This document shows positions 8,901 to 16,774 of a DNA stretch of 60,083 nucleotides, piece by piece; the stretch's first letter is position 1, and every line of letters starts with the position of its first letter. Source of the stretch: Myxococcales bacterium (lineage in GTDB: Bacteria > Myxococcota > B64-G9). The translations under genes and the position numbers were made by a program. The stretch is from assembly GCA_012798435.1 (NCBI GenBank), contig JAAZNF010000103.1, forward strand, positions 1 to 60,083. The letters run 5' to 3'. The notes under the pieces were generated by a model. It saw only the letters and a program-made list of their open reading frames with translations, made no database searches and was not told the DNA's origin.

Positions 8901-10464
8901 GGCGCGCCTCGTCGGCCACTTGCCAGGCGGGATCCTGGAGGGCGCGTTCGAGCTGTGGCCGGAAGCGCGGCAGCGCGTACCGCCCCAGCAGGCGCACCGC
9001 CAACACCCGGGCCGGCAGGTCGCCGTCCTGGAGCAGGGCAGCGAAGGTCGGGTATGGGTCGAGCGGCAGCGACATCAGGCGCGCGGCCGCCAGGTTGCGA
9101 CTTTTCCACCCGCCGGAGCGCAAGCGCTCCGCCACCGCCCGGGCCACCACCTCGGCGGGCATCTCCCGCAAGGCGATCTCGGCATGGTGGCCGATGCCAC
9201 CGGCCCGCACGAAATCGGTGAGCTCCAGGAGGATACGGGCCGCCCCGGGCGTCGCCAGCTCGGCGATGGCCTCGGCGATCTCGTCCATCGGGTAGTGGAG
9301 GTTCTTGTCGATGTCGCGGTAGGGCCGCAGGCGCTCGAGGATCTTCTGGGCGTAGGAAAGGCCGCGCAGCCGCAGCAGGCCGAGCAGCGCGTACATGCTG
9401 GCCTGTTCCTCCGGGTCCTTCTCCTGTTCGAGCAGCGCGCGCTCGCCGGATGCGTCGCCGAGCCGGGCCAGGGCGTAGGCAATGGCCGAGCGGTTGACCC
9501 ACGGGCGGCTGGCGGGGAGGTCCTTCACCCGCGGCAGGGCCTCGCGCAGCGCCGGCAACGCGGCCGGATCGCCGAGGCGCGCCAGGGCGAGGGCCGCCCA
9601 GTACTGGTTGTGGAAATCGAGCTTCCGGACCGCCTCCATGAGGACCGGCGTGGCGGCGCGATCCCCGAGCAGCCCCAGCGCGTAGAAGCCGTCGTCCACC
9701 AGGGTGCTGCCGCGCTCCACCGCCTTCTTCACCGCCTCCGTCAGGATGGGCAGCAGGCGCTTGTCTTTGCGGAGCGCGAGCTTGCGCGCGATGAGGCCCC
9801 ACCAGGGCATGTACTCCTGGGATAGCTCGTAGACCTTTCCGCTCTGCCTGCCCTCGAAGAGGCGTTTCTGCCCCAGCTTGCCGAGCGCGTAGGCCGCCGC
9901 CGCCTCGCCCGGCGTGTCGGCGATGGCGCCAAGCACCTGGAGGTTCCCCGAGCGGCGCCGCTCGCCGTCAAAGCGCATCAGCGCCGGAAGCGCTGCCGGG
10001 TGGCGCAGCCAGTGGAGGGCGCTCGCAGCCGCCTCAGACACCGCGCGCTCCTCGTCGAAGAGCGAATCCGCGATGGCGCGCACCGCCGAATCGTCCTTCC
10101 GGTAGCGCGAGAGGATCTCCACACCCGCCAGCCGGATGGCGCGGGCCTTGGCCGGGTCCAGCGTGCCCGGGTCCTTGAGCCGCCGGATCCAGAACTCCTT
10201 CTCCGCGGGATGGCGGCAGAGCTCCAGCGCCGCGAGCAGGCTCGAGAGGTGGGGAGTGTGGGGCTTCTCCGCCAGCGCCTCGTCGAGCAGGCGCGAGAGA
10301 TCCGCAAAGGCCTGTGCGCCGAGCAGCTCGACCAGGGCCATGGGATCCTGTCGCAGGGCCTCGAGCGACGGGCAGCCGGGACAGCCCTCGGCCCAGGCCG
10401 GTGGACGCGGCCCCGCCAGGAGGCCCGTCAGGGCCAGCATTCCAACGATCGGACCGGTCTTCAT
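5974..10464 (-). CDS. Secreted HEAT-repeat / beta-propeller / transglutaminase / TPR protein
   Basis: A 1496-aa protein with a signal peptide (residues 1-25, ending AWA). About 20-530 are HEAT-like helical repeats (repeating ALGLLGD and ALARLGDPAALPAL units). About 570-855 form a ligand-binding propeller like those of hybrid sensor proteins. Around 910-960 is a YYY-like beta domain (PWTEWSD). About 1130-1250 is a transglutaminase-like domain with the nucleophile context TGDCDD near residue 1204, then PGHV and WLPIEVT for the His and acidic positions. About 1350-1490 are TPRs. It is probably a periplasmic or surface protein that binds and crosslinks or cleaves a partner; this is inferred from domains. 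GGAGG sits 6 bases before ATG 10464. The stop codon overlaps the end of repeat copy A. Confidence 0.75.
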   Translation of the reverse strand: MKTGPIVGMLALTGLLAGPRPPAWAEGCPGCPSLEALRQDPMALVELLGAQAFADLSRLLDEALAEKPHTPHLSSLLAALELCRHPAEKEFWIRRLKDPGTLDPAKARAIRLAGVEILSRYRKDDSAVRAIADSLFDEERAVSEAAASALHWLRHPAALPALMRFDGERRRSGNLQVLGAIADTPGEAAAAYALGKLGQKRLFEGRQSGKVYELSQEYMPWWGLIARKLALRKDKRLLPILTEAVKKAVERGSTLVDDGFYALGLLGDRAATPVLMEAVRKLDFHNQYWAALALARLGDPAALPALREALPRVKDLPASRPWVNRSAIAYALARLGDASGERALLEQEKDPEEQASMYALLGLLRLRGLSYAQKILERLRPYRDIDKNLHYPMDEIAEAIAELATPGAARILLELTDFVRAGGIGHHAEIALREMPAEVVARAVAERLRSGGWKSRNLAAARLMSLPLDPYPTFAALLQDGDLPARVLAVRLLGRYALPRFRPQLERALQDPAWQVADEARLYLAGPTLAALAGDRLALLPEESAGWSAAGPAKDARRLLELSDGRVAVAAADGVWIYDGMQWRTLTTKDGLCAGEVQDIALVDGALAAASGAGVAVERAGKFECQAAPVPPTRLASGGKRFYLGTERGMFEFASGKFSRLPGPERPVRAVAVDGRGAVWAVFAPPGKNGPHSLFAFAGGKAEEISRVFRSYRGKPQDVWTRAGRATFRETFAIEPFSLLGDAGGGVWISTGTGLLRVERGRTRPFPPEAERRSPIPPGAIAGEARRLVVGYPGFIEIIEGQTARRAFFDDNTRRLLAERGLTAGPLPAGALLSRSGEVWLALPYAVVTRQGHGAVLRLVKKDPARAGLPPETIIARVSGGAFFQDNPDIALSGQNLERKFAAGEVVKIPANVVSVSAVAKDPWDFGPVQLRFKLDERPWTEWSDANLLITPDILDEGVHRVLAQARDADGNVDPTPAELRFTVVTRDVTVIRVRDGQFERVFPSQFLRYQKGEVGRVELENTLPRPVEVEVKLSIEDLFESPATARATLGPNEKRWLSLPGPFTARVLENRAQRTTQAVVEIAYEHEAARRSARHSFPVEIMEGSAFAWDRPERAASFVSSHDPAVQALGSALYANLAAALPEHFRPSSPLRNLLLGAAAFDALQTAGLSYKPDPARPFSSVGPGKAAVDSVQFPAVTLQRRTGDCDDLSVLYASLLENLNVPSALAVQPGHVLVLLDTGVTAANREVFAGEEARLHLRDGRVWLPIEVTRLGTKDADFSGAWASGALRLAQVAPAQTTTVDVRAAWLDNPPATWTAAAAPALPDLARAQTEVKALSLRFVDRALQNAPAGDDPAALLARGKALLRAGMFEPAAQAFEKALASRESYEAAFGLAAARAGRGELLPAILGFEKALNLSADALQKFQCHMAMAQCYRQNGNTAKARRHLEQATTLNPAARTDQRYRALISFLSEEGGEKAAAEDEPPPFFQHILEGL

Positions 10465-10527
10465 GCGTCGCCTCCCGGGCGAGACACACCCTGCTTCATG
10501 AGACGGACAAGGCAGCGGGGCTCGGGA

Positions 10528-11463
10528 CTAGAAGAACGCCAGCGGCAGGTTTCGCCGCTCGCTGCGCCAGGCGCCGGTCTTGGGATCGCGCGAGGCCATC
10601 ACCAGGATGGCCCGTCCCAGCACGTTCGCGCGTGGGACCGGGGCCGGCGGCGCCAGCTCCTGGGCGGCGGCCCGGTTGTCGCCAAGCGCCAGGATCTCGT
10701 CCGGCCCCAGGCGAAAGCTCTTGCTGCGGCGCGCACTGGGATCGGCCGCCTCCAGCACGATGATCTTCTGCCCGTCCAACCATTCGGCGAACTTGGCCAC
10801 GGGGGCGACCTTGCCCCCGGCGGAATGTTCGCTCGCGGCGCCCGCCACTTCCTCCCGCCGGACCGCCTGGCCGTTCAGGTGCAAGCCTTCGGGGCCGAGC
10901 TCGATCTCGTCTCCCGGGAGCCCGACCAGGCGCAGCACCCGGATGGTCTCGGGATCGGCCGGGTCTTGCAGCGCGATCACGTCGGCGCGCCCGAGGCGCG
11001 AGAGGGTCCGGGCGCGCCGATCGACGAGCACCATGTCCCCGGCGAGCAGGGTGGGGGCCATGCCGTCCGTCACCAGATCGAGCCGGGTGAGCAGGTTTCC
11101 CTGGACCCAGCGGGTGATGCCGAAGGCCGGCAGGGCCACTCCGGCGAACCACAGCAGGAGGTAGAAGTACCACAGGTTGTAGGGCCGGAGGCGGTATTCC
11201 TTCCCCGCGCGCCGGGCGGTCCAGGCCGCGTGGACGCAGGCACCGACCGCGAAGACGAGCCAGGTCCAGGAGGCCACCCGGAAGGCGCCGCGCAGGCTCC
11301 AGTCGAGCCCGGCGAACCCGCCGATGAAGAGGGCCGGTCCCAGGAAGGCGATGGGGTAGAAGAGCAGGGCCAGCCGCCAGCGCCCAGCGTAGAGGTGTCC
11401 CAGGCCGGGCATGAACAGCGACAGGATGGCGGCCACGGCCGCGGAGCGGCTTTTCTGTTCCAT
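10528..11463 (-). CDS. S26 signal peptidase I homologue, catalytic residues missing
   Basis: A 311-aa membrane protein. Residues 8-120 hold several membrane helices, with a GLGHLYAGRW motif typical of TM2-like helices. From about residue 128 the S26 (LepB) fold is recognisable: VTDGMAPTLLAGD, then LRLVGLPGDEIELG, then LALGDNR. In active enzymes the residue before Met of box B is the Ser nucleophile (SGSM); here it is Gly134. The general base Lys precedes the Arg of KRVVGLPGD; here it is Leu177. It therefore looks catalytically inactive while the scaffold is preserved. It is 63 bases upstream of the 1496-aa gene on the same strand, although the two genes may not be in one operon. Confidence 0.8.
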   Translation of the reverse strand: MEQKSRSAAVAAILSLFMPGLGHLYAGRWRLALLFYPIAFLGPALFIGGFAGLDWSLRGAFRVASWTWLVFAVGACVHAAWTARRAGKEYRLRPYNLWYFYLLLWFAGVALPAFGITRWVQGNLLTRLDLVTDGMAPTLLAGDMVLVDRRARTLSRLGRADVIALQDPADPETIRVLRLVGLPGDEIELGPEGLHLNGQAVRREEVAGAASEHSAGGKVAPVAKFAEWLDGQKIIVLEAADPSARRSKSFRLGPDEILALGDNRAAAQELAPPAPVPRANVLGRAILVMASRDPKTGAWRSERRNLPLAFF

Positions 11464-11528
11464 GCGGACACCTTAGGCCAGATTCAGCGGGCGCGCAATC
11501 GCGCTCACGGCGCGCGAGCGGGCGTGAA

Positions 11529-11572
11529 CGCGTCTGGCCGCGACGGCTCTCACGGCCGCGCGACCAGACGCG
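11529..11572. terminator. Strong hairpin after the C11 protease gene
   Basis: Perfect 9-base arms CGCGTCTGG (11529-11537) and CCAGACGCG (11564-11572), extendable with a mismatch by CGCG pairs, lie 10 bases after the stop codon of the C11 protease gene. No T-run follows on the minus strand, so it may be a processing or Rho-linked structure rather than a classical intrinsic terminator. Confidence 0.4.
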
Positions 11573-11581
11573 AATGACCCG

Positions 11582-14500
11582 TCACTGCGCGAAACTCTGC
11601 AAGAACTCGTCCCAGGTGGCGTGCTGGCTCCACACCGCGCCGGAGGCGGTGTAGGCCGTGTCCATGCCGCTGCTGCGCTCCGGGAAGTAGATGGCCATGC
11701 CGTGCGCCCCGGGGTAGTCGGATTGGTTCCGGTTGTAGGCGATGGACGTGCCGAGCTGGGCGATGAGCGCCTCCGCCGCGGCCACGATGTCCGGCGTCAC
11801 CCCCGACATGGTTCTGATCCGGTTGGCGAAGTCCCACAGGTCGCGGTTGTCGGAGTAGTAGAAGGCCTGGGTCTGGCCGCGCACGGTGGCGATGTTCGGG
11901 TACAGCTCGGTGTGGGCGCGCAGGGTGTCGGCGAAGCCCGTCACGGCGGTGGCGAGGCTTGCCATGGTGTCGAGGTTGACCACGGACAGGGTGGAGTCGC
12001 TGGGGCTCTCGGCGTAGTAGGCGTCCGCGATGAGGCGGCCGAGGGCCAGGGCGCTCGTGTTCAGCGGGTCCTGGATCAGCGCGGGCAAGAAGCCGTCGTA
12101 GGCCCAGCCCGGCCCGGGCTCGGTCTCTTCCGATGCCACCAGGTAGCGGGCGTAGGGCGCGGAGGCCTCGGCCACCTCCCACATGCCCATGAGGCAGGCG
12201 TCGAAGCCCACGATGTCGATCTTGTCGCCGATGGCGGCGCTGATGGCCTGGAGCGCCCGGGCGTAGTCGCCGTTGGAGATGGAGATCTCGTCCGCCCCTC
12301 CGCCGCCTCCGGGGTTGTCGTCCATGGAGAAGCTCTTGAACACGGGCTTGGGCGGCCCGGCCTTCCAGCCGGCGCCGTGGTCCCACATGATGAAGGCGTA
12401 GTGCCGGGCGGGGTAGTTCTGCACCGCCCACACCCCGAACTGGGCCAGCACCTGCCAGTCGCTCATGTTGACCTCGCCCAGGTTCTGCAAGGTGTCGAAG
12501 GCGCCCGGGCGCACGTAGATGTACCGCGCGTCGCCGTTGTCGCGAGAGGCGGAATCGAACAGGGCAGCGATGTGCACGTAGGGCGTGGAGCCGGCCACCT
12601 CCATCTCGGCCAGATCCTCGTAGCCGTAGTCCTCCAGGTTGTTGTCGGCGTTGAGGAACACGAAGAAGGCCCACTCGTTGGCGTTGGGGTCCATGACGCA
12701 GGCGTCGGGGTTCCCCGGATCGGGAATGTAGCCCACGTTGCAGCGGCACTCGAAGGCGCCGGGGAGCTGCGGCACGCAGCGGGTCTTGTGCGGTTCGCTG
12801 CACAGGTTGGGATCGCAGGGGTCGTCCACGCACTCGCCGTTGTGCGGCAGGTAGCCCGCGGGGCACACGCACTCGTACCCGGTCCAGTCGGCGTTGGCCT
12901 GGCAGGTGGGCACGCCGGGGCACACCGCCTCTTCATCCGCGCAGGGATCGGGCCGCAGGTCGTAGTTGAGGGTGAAGTCGCCGCCGGAGTAGTCGCTGTC
13001 CGCCCACACGAAGTACACTCCCGCCGGCACGATCTGGAGGAGCTCGGCCAGGCTGCCCCAGTACGGCGCGTTGCAACCGACCTCGGCGCCAGGGAGGTCG
13101 CACGCCGAGCGCAGGTGCAGCACCGGGCTTCCCGAGGAGAGGCGCAGGCTCACCCGCGTGCGCACCGTGGCCTGGAAGGCGTACACCCGGTCCGCTCCCG
13201 CCCCGCCGCAGGAGCCCTCGGCGTCGTTGGCGGCGCCGGTCAGCGTGCCCTGGATGACGCCGCTCTGCCCCACCAGCGGGATGGGGTCGAAGCAGTTTTC
13301 GGCGGTGGGGTTGGGGTTGACGATGCAGGACTCGGGGTCGCCCGGATCGGGGATGTAGCCCGGGCTGCACGAGCAGGTGTAATCCGTCGGCAGCACCGGC
13401 TGGCACACCGTGCGGTTCGGTTGCTGGCACGGGTTGGGATCGCAGGGGTCGTCGACGCAGGTGCCGCTTACGGGATCGAAGATGGTTCCGGGGGTGTTGC
13501 AGGTGACTTCCATCTTCAAAGTGTAGCTGCCCGAGGCGCTGCCGTAGCCATCGCAGAAGACGTAGTAGGTGCCGGGCGCCATGTCGGCGGTAATGAGGGA
13601 GCTGCCGTTGCCGCCGCCGTCATCGTCGCAGTCGATCTCGCTCTGTGCGTCCGTGCAGCTCGAGCGCAGGTACATCACCGTGTCGAAGCCGGTCAGGTGG
13701 AACTTCACGCGCAGCGGCTCGTTGATGGTGAAACGCCACACCACCTCCGGTCCGGTGTCGCTCACGCACGAGCCGCTGGATTCATCGCCCGCGCCCTCGG
13801 TGGAACCCTGGACCGAGCCCTGGCTCAGATCGAGCGGGGTGGCGGTGGCGCAGGTGAAACCGTTCGGCGGCAGGCAGTGTCCGTGTCCGTCGTCGTAGTA
13901 GCCGCTCTCACACTGGCAGACCGCGGTGCCGGTATCGTCCATGCAGAGGCCATGGTCGCTGCACGTCCAGCCGAGCGTCTCACAGGTGGCGCGGCAGAAG
14001 CCATCGCCATCGTTGTCTTGAAAACCTTCGGCGCACTCGTCGCACAAGGCGCCGGTGTATCCGGTGTAACACTGGCAGGTCGGCGTGCCGGTGAGGTCCG
14101 AGCAGCGGCCGTGAACCCCGCAACTCAGGCCGGAGGTGGCGCAGTTGGGGGTGCAACTGCCGTTGTGGTCGTTGTCCTGGTAGCCGTTCTGACAGCGGGT
14201 ACAGTCGGCCCCGGTGTAGCCGGTGTCGCACACGCACCCGGCCGTGCCCGTCCCGTCATCGCAGATACCGTGGTGGCAGTCGAGGTCGGCGGTGGCGCAG
14301 TCCGGCAAGCAGGTGCCGTTGTCGTCGTTGTCCTGGAAACCATCGGCGCAACGCTCGCAGAACTCGCCGCCGAAGGTGGCGTCGCACTGGCAGCGCGCCG
14401 TGCCCAAGAGATCATCGCACACCCCGTTCAGGCCACAGTCGATGCCCGCGCCCTGGCAATCCGGCAGGCAGGTGCCGTTGTCGTCGTTGTCCTGGAAATG

Positions 14501-15001
14501 GAGATCGCACGCAGCGCAGTCCGGCAGGGCGTAGCCCGACTCGCACACGCAGTGCGCCTTGCCTCCCTCGTCGGAGCACGCACCGTGGTGGCAGTCGAGG
14601 GCGGCGCTCTGGCAATCCGGGGCGCAGCGCCCGTCCGCGTCCTTGTCCTGGTAGCCTTCGGCGCAATTCTGGCAGGTGTCCCCGGCGTAGCCGGTCTCGC
14701 ACACGCAGTGCGCCGTCCCGGAGGCGTCGTCGCACTGGCCGTGGCTGCCGCAGCGGAGCCCGGAGTACGGACAGGAGGCGAGGCAGGTTCCGTCGTCGTC
14801 GTTGTCCTGGTAACCGACGGCGCACTGGGAGCACGTCTCGCCGCGGTAGCCCGTCTCGCAAGTGCACACCGGCTTTCCGTCCTCGGCGCGGCAGGCCCCG
14901 TGACCGGAGCAGGAGTCCTGCCGGCACGGGTCGTCGCTCCCGCCGCAGGCCGCGATTGTGAAAAGCAGAACGAGCGCCATCCCCATGGAGTGCTTCCTCA
15001 T
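11582..15001 (-). CDS. Lipoprotein with EGF-like modules, PPC-like domains and C11 (clostripain-like) protease
   Basis: A 1139-aa predicted lipoprotein (lipobox IAAC, mature Cys about residue 19). Residues 25-380 contain seven tandem Cys-rich EGF-like modules of about 53 aa, each including a QDND(D/N)GTC-type segment. Two beta-sandwich PPC-like domains follow (about 385-510 and 570-690), separated and followed by three more EGF-like modules. About 770-1139 is a family C11 caspase-fold protease: the His lies in WDHGAGW (near 876) and the nucleophile Cys in FDACLMG (near 935). C11 enzymes cleave after Arg/Lys or similar residues and are often Ca-activated. It is expected at the outer membrane, facing outward or to the periplasm. 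AGGA lies 7 bases before ATG 15001. Confidence 0.85.
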   Translation of the reverse strand: MRKHSMGMALVLLFTIAACGGSDDPCRQDSCSGHGACRAEDGKPVCTCETGYRGETCSQCAVGYQDNDDDGTCLASCPYSGLRCGSHGQCDDASGTAHCVCETGYAGDTCQNCAEGYQDKDADGRCAPDCQSAALDCHHGACSDEGGKAHCVCESGYALPDCAACDLHFQDNDDNGTCLPDCQGAGIDCGLNGVCDDLLGTARCQCDATFGGEFCERCADGFQDNDDNGTCLPDCATADLDCHHGICDDGTGTAGCVCDTGYTGADCTRCQNGYQDNDHNGSCTPNCATSGLSCGVHGRCSDLTGTPTCQCYTGYTGALCDECAEGFQDNDGDGFCRATCETLGWTCSDHGLCMDDTGTAVCQCESGYYDDGHGHCLPPNGFTCATATPLDLSQGSVQGSTEGAGDESSGSCVSDTGPEVVWRFTINEPLRVKFHLTGFDTVMYLRSSCTDAQSEIDCDDDGGGNGSSLITADMAPGTYYVFCDGYGSASGSYTLKMEVTCNTPGTIFDPVSGTCVDDPCDPNPCQQPNRTVCQPVLPTDYTCSCSPGYIPDPGDPESCIVNPNPTAENCFDPIPLVGQSGVIQGTLTGAANDAEGSCGGAGADRVYAFQATVRTRVSLRLSSGSPVLHLRSACDLPGAEVGCNAPYWGSLAELLQIVPAGVYFVWADSDYSGGDFTLNYDLRPDPCADEEAVCPGVPTCQANADWTGYECVCPAGYLPHNGECVDDPCDPNLCSEPHKTRCVPQLPGAFECRCNVGYIPDPGNPDACVMDPNANEWAFFVFLNADNNLEDYGYEDLAEMEVAGSTPYVHIAALFDSASRDNGDARYIYVRPGAFDTLQNLGEVNMSDWQVLAQFGVWAVQNYPARHYAFIMWDHGAGWKAGPPKPVFKSFSMDDNPGGGGGADEISISNGDYARALQAISAAIGDKIDIVGFDACLMGMWEVAEASAPYARYLVASEETEPGPGWAYDGFLPALIQDPLNTSALALGRLIADAYYAESPSDSTLSVVNLDTMASLATAVTGFADTLRAHTELYPNIATVRGQTQAFYYSDNRDLWDFANRIRTMSGVTPDIVAAAEALIAQLGTSIAYNRNQSDYPGAHGMAIYFPERSSGMDTAYTASGAVWSQHATWDEFLQSFAQ

Positions 15002-15147
15002 GAGATCTTCCTTTCTCTTTCCAGACTGTTCCGGACCGGCATCGTTCGGTGACTCTGCTACCGCCGCACCGGGAAATCAAGCCCGGCGGCACGCCCGCGC
15101 TTCGCGAACAACCCTGGCGTGGGCGCCCCCTCCGCGTCAGGTTGCGC

Positions 15148-16584
15148 TCAGATCTGGATCTGCTTCCAGCGGCCCTGGTGGAACTTCCAGGCCATGACCG
15201 ACGATAGCAGGATGGCGTACACGGCGGCGGCGGCCCAGGTGCCGAACATGCCCAGCCCCAGGCCCACGCCCAACACGTACGACAGCGGGATGAGACAGCC
15301 GAAGTGCAGGAGCATCTGGGCCTTCATCACGAACTTGGGGTTGCCCGCGCCGTACAGCGCCTGCACCAGCACCAGCCCGGCCGACACCAGCCCGGTGACC
15401 GAGCCCATCAGCCGCAGCGAGGGCACGGCGAACTCGATCACGTCGGGCTTGTTGGTGAAGATAGAAAGGAACGTGCGCGGGAAGGCGATGAGCAGCAGGC
15501 CCACCGTGCCCATCACGTAGATGCCGAGCTTGGCCGACTCCCAGCCGAACCGCTCGGCCAGCTCGGGCTTCTTCGCGCCCAGGCTCTGGCCCACCAGCGT
15601 GGCCGTGGCCGTGCCGAAGGCGAACGAGGTGAGGAACACCAGCGTGAGGATGGACAGCATCACCCCCGAGGCCGAAGTGGCGAGGTCCGGGCGCACCAGG
15701 TCCAGGTTGCGCAGCACTGGCCCCGAGAGGGGCAGGAAGCCCAGGGGGTCGAGCAGCGCCGGCGCCGATCCCAGGTGGCCCATCACCCACAGGAAGAACA
15801 CGAAACCGCTCATGAGGAAGATGGAGGCCAGCCCGGAGGGGAACGACAGGCGCACCACCTCCCACATCACATGACGGTTCAGGTTGCGCAGGCGAAAGTA
15901 GGTGAAGACCTTGCGGTAGTTCCCCTTGACCGCCCACCCCAGCATCACGAACAGCCCCACGTAGGTGGCGCACAGGGTCGCCACCGCCGAGCCGGCCACC
16001 TCCAGGCGCGGGAAGCTCCACAGCCCGTACACCAGCAGCACCGCCAGGCACAGGTTGACGATGTTCATGGCGATGGAGGCGGCCATGTGGACGTAGGTCT
16101 TGCCGATGGCGTCGAAGAACCCCTTGAAGCTGAAGGTGATGACCATGGAGAAGATGTTGAGCATGCGGATCTGGCAGTACTCGGAGCCCAGGCGCACCAC
16201 CTCGGGATTGGGGTTGAGCAGCGGGAACAGCTTGGGGATGACAAACCACCCCGCGGCCGAGGCCGCCGCGCCAGCGAAGAGCGCCACCGCCAGGGAGTTC
16301 GTCAGCACCTTGCCGGCCTCCTCCGGGCGGTTCTCGCCGAAGCGCCGCGCCACCAGCGCCTGGGTGCCCACCTGCAGCGAGGCGAAGAACCCGCCGATGG
16401 CCCAGAACACCGGCAGGCTGAGCCAGATGGCGGCCACCCCGTCGATGCCCACGTTTCCCGGTAGCCGGCTCACCAGGATGGTGTCCACGTGGTTCACCAG
16501 CGTCTCGGTGAGCATGCCGATGATCACCGGGATGGCGAGCTGGGCGATCCGCTTGGAGAGGGTGGTGTCGATGCCGAGCCGCAT
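15148..16584 (-). CDS. MATE family multidrug/Na+ antiporter
   Basis: A 478-aa inner-membrane protein with about 12 hydrophobic helices in two related halves. The entry IAQLAIPVIIGMLTETLVNHVDT and the motif WLSLPVFWAIGGFFASLQVG-type second helix are characteristic of MATE transporters, which export cationic drugs or metabolites using Na+ or H+ gradients. ATG 16584 is selected over an in-frame ATG 48 bases upstream: GAGGA lies 6 bases before it and the usual short N-terminus follows. It has its own promoter candidate facing away from pal. Confidence 0.9.
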   Translation of the reverse strand: MRLGIDTTLSKRIAQLAIPVIIGMLTETLVNHVDTILVSRLPGNVGIDGVAAIWLSLPVFWAIGGFFASLQVGTQALVARRFGENRPEEAGKVLTNSLAVALFAGAAASAAGWFVIPKLFPLLNPNPEVVRLGSEYCQIRMLNIFSMVITFSFKGFFDAIGKTYVHMAASIAMNIVNLCLAVLLVYGLWSFPRLEVAGSAVATLCATYVGLFVMLGWAVKGNYRKVFTYFRLRNLNRHVMWEVVRLSFPSGLASIFLMSGFVFFLWVMGHLGSAPALLDPLGFLPLSGPVLRNLDLVRPDLATSASGVMLSILTLVFLTSFAFGTATATLVGQSLGAKKPELAERFGWESAKLGIYVMGTVGLLLIAFPRTFLSIFTNKPDVIEFAVPSLRLMGSVTGLVSAGLVLVQALYGAGNPKFVMKAQMLLHFGCLIPLSYVLGVGLGLGMFGTWAAAAVYAILLSSVMAWKFHQGRWKQIQI

Positions 16585-16613
16585 GCTGATTCCTCGTCCC
16601 CCGCGAGGCCAGC

Positions 16614-16642
16614 AACATACTTCGGCGACCACAGGATGGCAA
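16614..16642 (-). promoter_or_regulatory. Candidate sigma70 promoter for the MATE gene
   Basis: On the minus strand TTGCCA (16637-16642) and TATGTT (16614-16619) are separated by 17 bases, just ahead of the MATE start. The -35 box overlaps the left arm of a symmetrical dyad (16640-16677). Confidence 0.45.
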
Positions 16643-16677
16643 CTGCGATCTCTCCGGTTCCGGAGCCAACTCAGTTG
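16640..16677. promoter_or_regulatory. 38-bp dyad, candidate operator between MATE and pal
   Basis: A symmetrical element CAACTG-N6-CTCCGG-TT-CCGGAG-N6-CAGTTG, with both pairs of arms perfect and centred on 16658/16659. It overlaps the MATE -35 box and ends 10 bases before the pal -35 box, so a dimeric or tetrameric regulator bound here could affect both genes. Confidence 0.45.
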
Positions 16678-16687
16678 TTGTTTTCTG

Positions 16688-16715
16688 TTGACAAATCCAT
16701 CAGGCTTGGTCTAAT
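16688..16715 (+). promoter_or_regulatory. Candidate sigma70 promoter for pal
   Basis: TTGACA (16688-16693) and TCTAAT (16710-16715) with a 16-base spacer, about 60 bases before the Pal start codon. Confidence 0.5.
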
Positions 16716-16774
16716 CCCCCATCGGTTTCACGGTTTTTCTAACGGAGAGAGGTTCACCCGCCAGGAGGGTTTTC

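Noticed and set aside
13900-15000. Regularly spaced repeats that might suggest a CRISPR array
   Set aside because: The repeats encode EGF-like modules of about 53 aa in an open frame; spacing and divergence fit protein repeats, not direct CRISPR repeats with unique spacers.
11621-15052. A 1143-codon open frame on the plus strand opposite the C11 protease gene
   Set aside because: It is a low-complexity Val/Ala/Gly frame caused by high GC and regular Cys codons on the other strand; the minus-strand protein has clear domains and a lipobox.
15020-15110. Intrinsic terminator behind the MATE gene
   Set aside because: Only an interrupted CCGCC/GGCGG stem without a T-run.
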